DNA of 64,000 nt from Qipengyuania polymorpha (GTDB lineage: Bacteria; Pseudomonadota; Alphaproteobacteria; Sphingomonadales; Sphingomonadaceae). The stretch's first letter is position 1; each line of letters begins with the position of its first letter. A program made the translations under genes and the position numbers. The stretch spans positions 62,001-126,000 of the forward strand of contig NZ_JAIGNK010000001.1 in the NCBI RefSeq assembly GCF_019711435.1, read 5' to 3'. Shown here in pieces: positions 18,645-27,796 of the stretch. The notes under the pieces were generated by a model, which was not told the DNA's origin, did not search any database, and saw nothing but the letters and a program-made list of their open reading frames with translations.

Positions 18645-18688
18645 TTGCTGCAGTGCAACCGTTGCTGCTCCCTTATGCTGCATTGCAG
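18645..18688. promoter_or_regulatory. two TGC-rich dyads in the divergent intergenic region
   Basis: TTGCTGCAGTGCAA (18645-18658) and CTGCATTGCAG (18678-18688) lie 33 bp apart in the 305-bp gap between the genes starting at 18488 (minus) and 18794 (plus). The second fits the pattern CTGC-N3-GCAG described for the PHB regulator PhaR in Paracoccus. Nothing else recognisable was seen in this gap. Confidence 0.35.
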
Positions 18689-18793
18689 CTTAAGCGAAGA
18701 TGAAGATGGAAAAAGCCGCCGTTAAGGTATGGCGGTTAGGCAGCCACGGCTTATAGATATTGCTCGATTTATTCAGGGGGGTCGAGGGTCGCG

Positions 18794-19978
18794 ATGAACG
18801 AACAGTCCGTGGACAAGGCGCGCGCGCTTGAGCCGCTGTCCTATCATGCCGCCGTGCAGGACTATCTTGCAGAGCACGAACCTGCCGTGTGGGACAAGGG
18901 CTCTGGCGGCATGTCCGAGGAGGAACTGGCCGAACTGCGCGATACCATGCTGCGCAACACCTACCGGCTGGAGGAGGCGGGCCATCCGCAGGTTTTCGCC
19001 GCGCTGAGGACCGCGATGGAGCGGCTTGGCATCGACGCTCCCGCCACGCTCTACCAGGCTAACGACGGCACGATGAATGCCTCGCTCTTCTATGTGCCGG
19101 GCGAGGTCCATCTCGCCTTTTTCGGGCCCATCCTCGAAAAGCTGTCCGAGGCCGAACTGCTCGCGCTGATGGGGCACGAACTGTCGCATTACCTGCTATG
19201 GCAGATGGACGAGGGCGCGCATTACCGCACCAGCCGCATCTTCGACCAGGCGCTGTCCTTTGCCGACGCCAAACCCGCGCACCGCGAGACCGCGCGGCTG
19301 CTGAGCCTTTACACCGAACTCTTCGCCGACCGGGGCGGGGCCATTGCAGCAGGCGACACTGCGCCCGCCATCGCCGTGCTGGTCAAGACGATGACCGGGC
19401 TGACCTCGGTCGACCCTGAAGCCTATTTACGGCAGGCGGAGGAGCTGGAGGCCAAGGGCGGCAAGTCGCAAGGCCATTCGCATCCCGAGGTCTACCTGCG
19501 CGCTCGTGCCCTGAAGCTGTGGTGGGAAGGCGACGCGCAATTGGGTGACTGGCTCGAAGCGCGTGTGCAGGGTCCGCTCTCCATCGAGAGCCTCGACCTG
19601 ATGGGCCAGCACCGGTTGACGAGCCTGACGCGTGGTTTCCTCGCCCGCATGTTATCCGAAGTGGAGGAAGGCTCGGACGAAATCGTCACGCAGGTAAAGG
19701 CGGTCTTCCCCGATTTCGCACATGGAGAGGAGCGGCTCGACCTCGCCGAAATCTCGGTCGAGAAAATCGACGATGCCACGCGCGACTATTTCATCGCGCT
19801 GATGTTCGACCTCGCCATGGCCGATAGCGACGCGACCGATGTGGTCATGCTGGCCGCGGCCAAGACCGCCGCGAGCATGGGCGCCACCGAGCGGCTGAAA
19901 GCTTCGCTGAGGCGCGACCTCAAATGGACCAAGACGCGGACCGACAAGCTCGTCGCCCAGGCGGAGAAGGCGGCATGA
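18794..19978 (+). CDS. M48-like metallopeptidase, first gene of the helicase block
   Basis: The 394-residue protein has no signal peptide or membrane helix. A zinc site is visible: GHELSHYLLW (HExxH at about 120) and, some 55 residues later, ELFADRGG, which matches the Glu-containing third-ligand motif of M48 peptidases. The rest is helical and acidic and not recognised. GAGGG precedes the ATG. Its stop overlaps the start of the giant helicase gene by four bases (ATGA), so the two are translationally coupled and probably work together. Its likely role is to cleave or regulate a partner protein, but no substrate is known. Confidence 0.75.
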   Translation: MNEQSVDKARALEPLSYHAAVQDYLAEHEPAVWDKGSGGMSEEELAELRDTMLRNTYRLEEAGHPQVFAALRTAMERLGIDAPATLYQANDGTMNASLFYVPGEVHLAFFGPILEKLSEAELLALMGHELSHYLLWQMDEGAHYRTSRIFDQALSFADAKPAHRETARLLSLYTELFADRGGAIAAGDTAPAIAVLVKTMTGLTSVDPEAYLRQAEELEAKGGKSQGHSHPEVYLRARALKLWWEGDAQLGDWLEARVQGPLSIESLDLMGQHRLTSLTRGFLARMLSEVEEGSDEIVTQVKAVFPDFAHGEERLDLAEISVEKIDDATRDYFIALMFDLAMADSDATDVVMLAAAKTAASMGATERLKASLRRDLKWTKTRTDKLVAQAEKAA

Positions 19979-22900
19979 GCATGGACCAGTCCCCCGAAAC
20001 GCAGCCCGAAACCGCAGCCCCGCCGATGGAGGCAGGTGCCGTGAAGCCGCTGCGCGACGTGCTCTCGCAGACAAACCAGCTGCCGCCCGACGACCTCGTC
20101 CACGCCATGCTCGGCCTGATGGTCGAGGTGGCCGAAATCCACGCAGAGGGCAGGGTTGCCAATATCGGCTTCGACAATGTGGTCGAGGCCGCCGACGGCA
20201 CGCTGGCGCTGGTGAACAAGGAAGGCGAGCAACCGCACTCGAACCTGCGCGCCATCCATGCCGTCCAGCCGCAGGTTTCCAGCGCGCTGAAGCTGGTCGG
20301 CAATTACCGCGTGACGCAGGACGAGGAGCGCGGGACCAGCGTCGACGACCTCTCCGTGCTCGACGGCGACGAGGTGGAAGTGACCGAGCCGGTCTACATC
20401 ACCAAGCTGCGCAACTGGGAAACCGAGCTCGGCCATCACGACGAGATTACCGATGTTTTCCAGCTTGGCATGGTCATGGCCTGCCTGGCCTGCGGGCTGG
20501 ACCCGATGGAGTTCGAGGACATCGAGCGCTTCTCGATGAACCGCGACAACCTCTTCGCCATCGCGCCGCGCCTGCATCCGGTCATCGCCTCCCTCATCCT
20601 CGAAGCGACGCATCTCAACCGCCACGAGCGCGCGACCGATGTCGCCGAACTCGCGCGCCGGCTCGACACATGGCGCGACCAGCCCGCCGGTATCGAGGTC
20701 GAGCGCGTCATGGCGGAGGCGCAGGGCGTGCCCGGCCGCCGCGCCGCCGTGCTCGCGCATTTGCGCGACCGGTTGTTCGACCTCTCGCGCCGCAACCGCC
20801 TGATCCATTTCCGCGCCACGCAAAGCTCCATCAATTTCACCGATGCCAGCATGCCCATCGTCATGCGTATCGAGAGCGTGCGCGCGGATTCGCTGTGCAC
20901 GTGGAAGGGCAAGTTCGTCGACGACGTGCTGGCGGGCGCGAAGGTGCCACTCAATCGCTGGCTGCGCTTCGAGGACCAGCCGCAAATCCCGAGCCAGCTC
21001 GACCGCATCATGCAGGAGAACCGGCGCAACAAGAACGAATACGGCTTCTCCAGCCTGCGCCTGACGGTCGCCTTCCTGCACTGGCACAACCTCAAGGAAG
21101 CGCCCAACGAGCGCATCACTTCGCCGCTGCTGTGGCTGCCGGTCGAGGTGACCAAGCGCAAGGGCGTGCGCGACCGCTATGTGATGACCTGCGCGGAGCC
21201 GATTGCCGAGTTCAATCCGGCACTGCGCCATATGCTGCGCCAGCTCTACGATATCGAACTGCCCGAGACGGTCGACCTCACCGAAACCAGCATCGACGCC
21301 ATCCACCAGGCCATCCGCGCGCAAATCCACGAGAGCGAGCCGGGCGTACGGCTGGAGATGCAGGAACGGCCGCAAATCCAGATGATCCTGCGCCGCGCGG
21401 TGCAGCGGGTGAACAAGTTCAACCGCCGCCGTTCGGGCTCGAAACAGACCATCAGCGCCAAGGCCGATTTCAGCTATTCGCGCGACGATTACCGTCCGCT
21501 CGGCCTCGCCCTGTTCGAGAAATTCGTGAAGCCCGACCCGCTGCCGCAGCGCGTGGCCTCAGGGGGCAGGGCGCAGCCGAAGCGCGAGTTGATGGTCGCC
21601 GAAACCGAGGCGCAAACCTATGGCACGGTGAAGGGCGCGGGCCACAAGTTCAGCTGGGAAATCGACCTTACGCAGGTCACGCTGGCGAATTTCAATTACA
21701 AGAAGATGTCGCTCGTGCGCGACTACAACGCGCTCATCGAAACGCCCGAGACGCAGCCCGCTTTCGACCAGGTCTTCTCCATCGAGCCGCGCCCCTTTAC
21801 CGAAGGCGCGCCGCCGCCGATTGCCCCTGCCGAGCAATGGGGCGTGGTCGCCTCCGACGCGACGCAGGAACAGGCGGTCGCCTTTGCGCGCACGGGGCGC
21901 AGCTACATCATCCAGGGCCCTCCCGGCACCGGCAAGTCGCAGACGATTACCAACCTGATTGCCGACTATGCGGGGCAGGGCAAACGCGTGCTCTTCGTGT
22001 GCGAGAAGCGCGCCGCGCTCGACGTGGTGTTCCACCGCTTGGGGCAGGCGGGGCTCGACGGCCTCGCGACCATCATCCACGACAGCCAGGACGACAAGAA
22101 GGAATTCATCGCCGACCTGCGCGACCATTACGAGCGCTGGGGCAAGAATGCCGACGGGCTGGAAGAGGCAAGGGCCGAGCGCGAGCGCACCGTCGCGGCG
22201 CTGGAGGAACATGTCTCCCAGCTTGCGGCGTTCGAAAAGGCCGTGGGGGCCAGCGACACCGAGGGCGAGATACCCTTGCGCGACCTCGTCCGCCGCGCTG
22301 CTGCCCTGCCGCCCGCGCCGCAGGGCGTGGGGGCTGCCGAGCGCGAGACGCTTCCGGGTCTCGGCGCGTGGGACGCCGCCCGCCCGATGGCCGACCGCGT
22401 CTTCCGCGCGCTGTCCGAAATCATCGGCGTGAGCGACCTCGCCAGCCACCCCTTCGCCCGTCTCGCGCCCGCGTTGGTGCAGGGCGAGCGGCCCTATGCG
22501 GTTCTGGAGGCGGCCATCCTTGCTGCCGAGAACCAGCTCCAGCGGCTCGACCCGCTGGTGGAGGACAGCCAGCTCCCGCTTTCGGGCGCGACCCCGCTTG
22601 CCGAAGCGCGCTCCGCGCTGACGCTCGCCGAGCGCATGGTTGCGACCGGCCTTGCAACCACGCCCGGCCTGCTCGACCCGCTCTCGCCCGCCTCGCAGGC
22701 GCTGCAGGGCGACCTTGCGCGGATTGCGACGCTCGAAGCGCGCGAGAAGGCTGCGGCAGGGGAAGCCAAGGGCTGGCAGGAGCCGCTTTCACCCGCCGAT
22801 ACCGCCGCCGGTCTCGAACTCGCGCGCGCCAAGGAAGGCTCGCTCTTCTCCTTCTTCAGCGGCCCGTGGCGCGAGCTTAAGAAGACCGTGCAGGCTCGCT

Positions 22901-25482
22901 ATGACTTTGCTGCCCATGCGGTGAAGCCGAAGATTGCCGCCGTGCTCGAACTCCTCGCAGCACGCCACCAGGCCGCCGCGGCGGTCGAGGAAGCCCAGGG
23001 CGAGGTGCAGGCACGACTCGGCACATCGGACCTGCCCGGCCTGCTCGAATTGAGGCAGGAACTCGCCGACACCGCGCAGGACGGCGCGCCTGCCAAGGTC
23101 GCGGCTCTCTCGAAGAGCGGCGACGGTGCGCATGCGCTGGCGCGCCTCGGGCAGGGCGCTCCTGCCATTCGTGCGCTCGGCGAGGCGCTGGACGGCGCGC
23201 TTGCCGGTATCGACACGCTGACGCTCGACGAGCTGGCCGAACTCCTGCGCGATTTGCGAGAGGCGCTCGACGATCTGCCCGACCTGCTGCCTTTCCTCTC
23301 CGAGGTCCACGGCGCCGACCGCCGCGTGGCGGGCGTGCTCACCTCCATGGCGCAGCCGCTGGCTCAAATCGAGGCGTTGGTGATCGACGAGGCCATCGCC
23401 GCGCGCGAGCGGGCCAATCCCGACATCCGCCGCTTCGACATCGACCGCATGATTGCCCTCTCGCGCCGTGCCAGCGCCGCGCGCGAGCTGCTGCGCGACC
23501 AGAATGCCGCCGCCATCCGCGCAACGCTCCACCGCCAATTCCGCGATAATGTGAAGCTGTCCGAAACCTCGGTCACCCAGCTCGACAACGAGGGGAGGGC
23601 CTTCAAGAAGGTCTACGCCACCGGCCGCCGCGAGCTGGAGCACGAGTTCGGCAAGTCGATGCGCTATAAGTCCATCCGCGAAATGGCGAGCGGCGACAGC
23701 GGGCGCGTGGTCAACGATTTGAAGCCCATCTGGCTGATGAGCCCGCTCTCGGTCTCCGACACGCTGCCGCTCGAGCCCGAACTGTTCGACGTGGTCATCT
23801 TCGACGAGGCCAGCCAGATACCCACCGAGGACGCCGTGCCTGCGCTGTGCCGGTCGCGGCAAGTGGTCATCGTCGGCGACGAGATGCAGCTGCCGCCGAC
23901 CAGCTTCTTCTCCGCGACGCTCAACGACGAGGACATGGAAGTGTTGGCCGAGGAGGATGGCGAGCAGATTGCCATCGTGCTCGACGCCGACAGCTTGCTC
24001 TCGCAGGCCGCGCGCAACTTGCCTGCGACCCTGCTGGCATGGCATTACCGCAGCCGGTTCGAAGCGCTCATCAGCTTCTCCAACGCGGCTTTCTATGCCG
24101 GCCAGCTCGTCACCATTCCCGACCGCACCCTGCGCGCGCAGCATGAGGGCAGCGCGCCGGTGCAATCCGACAGCGAGGAAGCGTGGGCCGAGGGCGCGAA
24201 CCGCCTGCTCTCCGCGCCCATTACCGCGCACCGGATGGAGGACGGGGTCTACGACCGCCGCTCGAACCTGGCCGAGGCGCGCTATATCGCCGGGCTGGTG
24301 CGCGACCTGCTCGCCCGCGAGACCGGGCAGAGCATCGGCATCGTCGCCTTTTCCGAAGCGCAGCAGACCGAGATCGAGGACGCGCTCGAGCGGCTGGCGA
24401 ACGAGGACAAGGACTTCGGCGCGGCGCTGACCCGCGAGATGGAGCGCGAGGAGGACGGCCAGTTCGCCGGCCTCTTCGTCAAGAACCTCGAAAACGTGCA
24501 AGGCGACGAGCGCGACATCATCCTGATGAGCGTCTGCTACGCGCCGGGCCGCGAGGGCAAGATGGTCATGAATTTCGGACCCATCAACCAGCGCGGCGGC
24601 GAGAAGCGTTTGAACGTCATCTTCAGCCGTGCCAAGCGCCACATGGCCATCGTCAGCTCGATCCAGCCCGAGCAGATTACCAACATCCACAATGACGGCG
24701 CGCGGGCGTTGCGCAGCTTCCTTGCCTTTGCCGAGGCGCAATCGGCGGGCGCGCATGACAGCGCGCAGGCGGTGCTCGGCACGCTCAATCCTGATGCCGC
24801 GCGGACCTTCGATGCCGGGTTGCCGCCCGACCCGGTGCGCAGCGCGATTGCCGAGGCGCTGCGCGCGCGCGGACACGAGGTGCACGAGCATGTCGGCGGG
24901 GCGAGCTTCCGCTGTGACATCGCCGTGGTCGACCCCAAGGGCGGAGGCTACGCGCTCGGCGTGCTGCTCGACCGCGAAGGCACGGAAGAAGCTTCTATCG
25001 AGGAGCGCTTCGTCTTCCGCCCCGGCATATTGCGCGCCTTCGGCTGGCGCGTGGTCGATGTGCCGGTGACAAGCTGGCTGCGCGCCCGCGAACCGGTCAT
25101 CGAACGTATCGAGCAGGAGCTGAAACGCTCGAGCTGGGACCTCGCCGACGGCGACCCGCTGGCGGGCACCTCGCAGCCCGCGCCGCCGCCCAGGCCAGCG
25201 CCGGTGTCGGTCCCGGCGACTGCGCCGGGCGAGCCGGAACCGCCGAAGCCGCCAGAGCCCGAACAGGCAGGCGGCATGACCGAATACCGCCTCGTCGCGG
25301 GCGCCTCGAACAAGTTCTGGCGCATTGGCGTAGAGGGGACCGACCTCACGGTCGAGTTCGGCCGCGTCGGCACCAAGGGCCAGCGCGTGGTGAAGAGCTT
25401 CGAGGACGAAGACCGCGCGCGGCGCGAGATGAACAAGCTGGTGCTCGAAAAGACCCGCAAGGGCTACGAGGAGTTCGGCTGA
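19975..25482 (+). CDS. giant kinase-like / DUF4011 / SF1 helicase / Vsr-like / WGR protein
   Basis: The 1835-residue protein has several domains. Residues about 30-235 resemble the C-lobe of a protein kinase (IHAEGRVANIGFDNVV near 55, DVFQLGMVMACLACG near 160) without the catalytic HRD. DUF4011 follows near 262-275 (LFDLSRRNRLIHFR). SF1 helicase motifs are GPPGTGKS (about 648), FDEASQIP (about 1279), VGDEMQLPP (about 1300), NVQGDERD (about 1507) and RLNVIFSRAKRH (about 1545). A Vsr-like nuclease domain spans about 1618-1705, with CDIAVVDP kept but its usual Glu missing. A proline-rich linker leads to a WGR domain (about 1767-1835, FGRVGTKGQ). Similar helicases occur in defence systems; a nucleic-acid surveillance role is inferred, not shown. 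Confidence 0.85.
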   Translation: MSMDQSPETQPETAAPPMEAGAVKPLRDVLSQTNQLPPDDLVHAMLGLMVEVAEIHAEGRVANIGFDNVVEAADGTLALVNKEGEQPHSNLRAIHAVQPQVSSALKLVGNYRVTQDEERGTSVDDLSVLDGDEVEVTEPVYITKLRNWETELGHHDEITDVFQLGMVMACLACGLDPMEFEDIERFSMNRDNLFAIAPRLHPVIASLILEATHLNRHERATDVAELARRLDTWRDQPAGIEVERVMAEAQGVPGRRAAVLAHLRDRLFDLSRRNRLIHFRATQSSINFTDASMPIVMRIESVRADSLCTWKGKFVDDVLAGAKVPLNRWLRFEDQPQIPSQLDRIMQENRRNKNEYGFSSLRLTVAFLHWHNLKEAPNERITSPLLWLPVEVTKRKGVRDRYVMTCAEPIAEFNPALRHMLRQLYDIELPETVDLTETSIDAIHQAIRAQIHESEPGVRLEMQERPQIQMILRRAVQRVNKFNRRRSGSKQTISAKADFSYSRDDYRPLGLALFEKFVKPDPLPQRVASGGRAQPKRELMVAETEAQTYGTVKGAGHKFSWEIDLTQVTLANFNYKKMSLVRDYNALIETPETQPAFDQVFSIEPRPFTEGAPPPIAPAEQWGVVASDATQEQAVAFARTGRSYIIQGPPGTGKSQTITNLIADYAGQGKRVLFVCEKRAALDVVFHRLGQAGLDGLATIIHDSQDDKKEFIADLRDHYERWGKNADGLEEARAERERTVAALEEHVSQLAAFEKAVGASDTEGEIPLRDLVRRAAALPPAPQGVGAAERETLPGLGAWDAARPMADRVFRALSEIIGVSDLASHPFARLAPALVQGERPYAVLEAAILAAENQLQRLDPLVEDSQLPLSGATPLAEARSALTLAERMVATGLATTPGLLDPLSPASQALQGDLARIATLEAREKAAAGEAKGWQEPLSPADTAAGLELARAKEGSLFSFFSGPWRELKKTVQARYDFAAHAVKPKIAAVLELLAARHQAAAAVEEAQGEVQARLGTSDLPGLLELRQELADTAQDGAPAKVAALSKSGDGAHALARLGQGAPAIRALGEALDGALAGIDTLTLDELAELLRDLREALDDLPDLLPFLSEVHGADRRVAGVLTSMAQPLAQIEALVIDEAIAARERANPDIRRFDIDRMIALSRRASAARELLRDQNAAAIRATLHRQFRDNVKLSETSVTQLDNEGRAFKKVYATGRRELEHEFGKSMRYKSIREMASGDSGRVVNDLKPIWLMSPLSVSDTLPLEPELFDVVIFDEASQIPTEDAVPALCRSRQVVIVGDEMQLPPTSFFSATLNDEDMEVLAEEDGEQIAIVLDADSLLSQAARNLPATLLAWHYRSRFEALISFSNAAFYAGQLVTIPDRTLRAQHEGSAPVQSDSEEAWAEGANRLLSAPITAHRMEDGVYDRRSNLAEARYIAGLVRDLLARETGQSIGIVAFSEAQQTEIEDALERLANEDKDFGAALTREMEREEDGQFAGLFVKNLENVQGDERDIILMSVCYAPGREGKMVMNFGPINQRGGEKRLNVIFSRAKRHMAIVSSIQPEQITNIHNDGARALRSFLAFAEAQSAGAHDSAQAVLGTLNPDAARTFDAGLPPDPVRSAIAEALRARGHEVHEHVGGASFRCDIAVVDPKGGGYALGVLLDREGTEEASIEERFVFRPGILRAFGWRVVDVPVTSWLRAREPVIERIEQELKRSSWDLADGDPLAGTSQPAPPPRPAPVSVPATAPGEPEPPKPPEPEQAGGMTEYRLVAGASNKFWRIGVEGTDLTVEFGRVGTKGQRVVKSFEDEDRARREMNKLVLEKTRKGYEEFG

Positions 25483-25483
25483 G

Positions 25484-25903
25484 ATGGATGCGCTCGACCC
25501 TCAGTTGGTGAAGGCGGCGCTGCTCTTCGCCTGCTTCGTGCCGCTGCTGGTGGCCAACCTTCGCAGCGGGACCGTGCCCAACGTCCTGCTTGGCATCCTG
25601 CTGGTGGTCGGCGTGGTGACAACCATCCTGTTCGGAACGCTGACACCGGGAATGCTGGTGTGGTGGGGAGCAGGTTTCATCCTTTTCCTCCTCGCGGCGG
25701 CCAAGGGGATGATACCGGGCGGGGTGGCAAAGCTGTTCATCGCGCTGCTGCCGTGGTTCGACTTCCAGCCCTACCTGCTGGTCGTGGCCATCGGCATGGG
25801 GCTTGCCGCAATCATCGGGAAAATGCGCGGCGGGAACGCGCTGGTCGTCCCGCCGATGATGGTCGCCGCACTGGGTGTGACGCTCTTTCCTCTATTGGGT
25901 TGA
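25484..25903 (+). CDS. polytopic membrane protein resembling a degenerate prepilin peptidase
   Basis: The 139-residue product is almost entirely hydrophobic, with about five membrane segments. Two places recall A24 prepilin peptidases: VANLRSGTVPN (family pattern D-x-R-x-x-x-IPN) and GMIPGGVAKLF (family GxGDxK). Both catalytic aspartates are absent, so it is unlikely to be an active peptidase, if the resemblance is real. It begins one base after the helicase stop, so it belongs to the same operon and could anchor that complex in the membrane. Its end overlaps the convergent gene by 12 bp. Confidence 0.65.
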   Translation: MDALDPQLVKAALLFACFVPLLVANLRSGTVPNVLLGILLVVGVVTTILFGTLTPGMLVWWGAGFILFLLAAAKGMIPGGVAKLFIALLPWFDFQPYLLVVAIGMGLAAIIGKMRGGNALVVPPMMVAALGVTLFPLLG

Positions 25904-27742
25904 ACCGGAACTGCGGCTGTCATTGAGGTGCTTTACCAAGGGCGCCTGCACCGACCGGTGCTCGATCTTGCTCGACAGGCGCAGGACCGAGTGGCCGATA
26001 TCATCGCCGCCCATGCCGATGAGCGTGGCGATTGCCGCATTGGCGATGACCTTGGAGCGCATCCCGTCGTCGCCGAAGCTGATATAGGTCCCGGCGCCAA
26101 GAGCGGTTTTCTCTAGGCTCTCAATGGCGCGCGCGCGGTCGGGCAACAGTGCGGTCAGCCAAATAACGCCGCGCAGGAAATCCTCGTTCTCGACGCTCAG
26201 GCGGAGCCAGCCGCCGAGCCCGCCATAGTGGCTGGCGCCGTTGGCTGCCTTGTAACTAGGATTGGGCATGTCGAGCACGCCGGTGGTAAAAGTATTTCCC
26301 TTGTAGCTGTGGTCGTCGAGCCGGACGAGGCTTGGGCGCAGAACGAAAGACAACCCCGATGCCTGTCCGTCGCCGCTGGCGACGACGATGCCGATCGCGC
26401 GTCCCAGCGCCGGGATGTCGTCCGCATGCTCTTGCGGCCATTCGGGATGGGTCTTTTCCAGCTCCTCGATGGCCCTGACGAAACGCTCGCCATTGCAGAC
26501 TTTCGTATAACCTTCGCGGCCCAGCGCGGGCGTGTGGAACAGTTCGAGCCACGCGTGCACGCGCTCTTCCACCTCTTCCAGCCCGACCGCCTCGGCGAGG
26601 CCAAGCGTTTCCTTGTTCCATGCCTTGGTCGCGCGCGGCGAGCGGCGCTGGGTTATGAGTTGTTCGACCAGTGCGGTCCAGGCGGGGTTCTCGAGGTCGG
26701 CGAGGACATCGAGGCCGGGTATCTGGTCCTTCCCCCAGTGATAGCGCGAATAGGCGACGGCACCGTCGATGGCATCGGGCAAATCGCGATAGGCGGCAGG
26801 CTTGGCCCAGCCGTTGCGCTTGCCATTGTGTTCTTTCAGCGCGGCGACCGGCTGGCCGCTGGCCTTCCACTTGGCGAAATCGGGCTGGACCTCGCCGCAG
26901 GCAGGCCAGTGCTCCGCAAAGGCAGCGGCGTTCTTGCCCCAGTCGGGCTTTTTCGAGCCCTTCGTCTCGCGGCGGATTTCGTCGAGCGTGACAGCGGTTT
27001 CGGCAAGCAAGTCCGCCCAGAACTGCGCATTGGGCCGTTCCCCGTCGGAGAACTCCCACTCGTTTTCTGCGCCTTCGCAGCGCTGCATCAGGAGTTCGGT
27101 CGCGCTGACCTCCACCCCTGCTAGCTTCTCCAGCTTCTCGGCGCGGCCGAGCATCTTTTTCTTGTCGGACTTGCTGTAATAGCGGTCTCTCTCGCGGATT
27201 TCCGCTGCCATGGCCGCGATGTCCTCGCAATCGCCCGAGGACAGGTAGGCGCCCTGCTTGATGGCGCTGTTTATCAAGCCAAGCATCTTGGCGAATTTGT
27301 CATCGTAATAGGACGCGTTGCGAAACTCCTTGATGCCGGTGAGGAACGACAGCAACCCTCCGAGGTCTTCGGCTTTCACCTCGACATCGTATCGCAGCAC
27401 GTCATCCCGGACCTTCGCTATCACCTGTTCGCGCGGGGTCCTGTCGCGAACGGGCAGGGCCAACCCGTTCTCCTCGCGGGTGACGGCAACGAGCAACTCT
27501 CCGCGTTCTTCAGGTGCCATATCGCGAATGAATTCCCACGCGAAATCGGCAGGCGAGCGGCGATAGGTACTTTGACCCTTGGAGGCGAACATTTGCTCAC
27601 AGTCGGCTATCAGCCGGTCGAGTGCATTACCGTCGCTGCGCGAGCGGAAGCTGCCGCGCGACTGCGGCGCGGCGCCGGCGATATTCTTCTTGCCGAAAAC
27701 CTTGCCGCCGAAAATCCCGCGGCCGATACTTGCGAAACCCAT
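25892..27742 (-). CDS. large protein of unknown function, HEAT-like C-terminus
   Basis: The product of about 616 residues is soluble and mostly helical, with no recognised catalytic motif. Its last 90 residues (SLEKTALGAGTY, IANAAIATLIGMG, VLRLSSKIEHRSVQ) resemble the repeat region found in DUF4132/MolR-type proteins; this is a weak likeness by eye. DUF4132 proteins often carry WGR domains, and a WGR domain ends the convergent helicase, so a link is possible. The ATG at 27742 is chosen because it has a weak GGGGG upstream. ATGs at 27772 and 27790 would add 10 and 16 residues. Confidence 0.6.
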   Translation of the reverse strand: MGFASIGRGIFGGKVFGKKNIAGAAPQSRGSFRSRSDGNALDRLIADCEQMFASKGQSTYRRSPADFAWEFIRDMAPEERGELLVAVTREENGLALPVRDRTPREQVIAKVRDDVLRYDVEVKAEDLGGLLSFLTGIKEFRNASYYDDKFAKMLGLINSAIKQGAYLSSGDCEDIAAMAAEIRERDRYYSKSDKKKMLGRAEKLEKLAGVEVSATELLMQRCEGAENEWEFSDGERPNAQFWADLLAETAVTLDEIRRETKGSKKPDWGKNAAAFAEHWPACGEVQPDFAKWKASGQPVAALKEHNGKRNGWAKPAAYRDLPDAIDGAVAYSRYHWGKDQIPGLDVLADLENPAWTALVEQLITQRRSPRATKAWNKETLGLAEAVGLEEVEERVHAWLELFHTPALGREGYTKVCNGERFVRAIEELEKTHPEWPQEHADDIPALGRAIGIVVASGDGQASGLSFVLRPSLVRLDDHSYKGNTFTTGVLDMPNPSYKAANGASHYGGLGGWLRLSVENEDFLRGVIWLTALLPDRARAIESLEKTALGAGTYISFGDDGMRSKVIANAAIATLIGMGGDDIGHSVLRLSSKIEHRSVQAPLVKHLNDSRSSGSTQ

Positions 27743-27796
27743 TGCAAACCCCCTTGCCTTAAATATTCGCATAAAGGGGCGAGGTTGCAAAAGGAT

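Noticed and set aside
22789-24891. 700-codon open frame on the minus strand inside the helicase gene
   Set aside because: It lies wholly within the conserved helicase gene; the shadow product lacks domains and a credible start signal.
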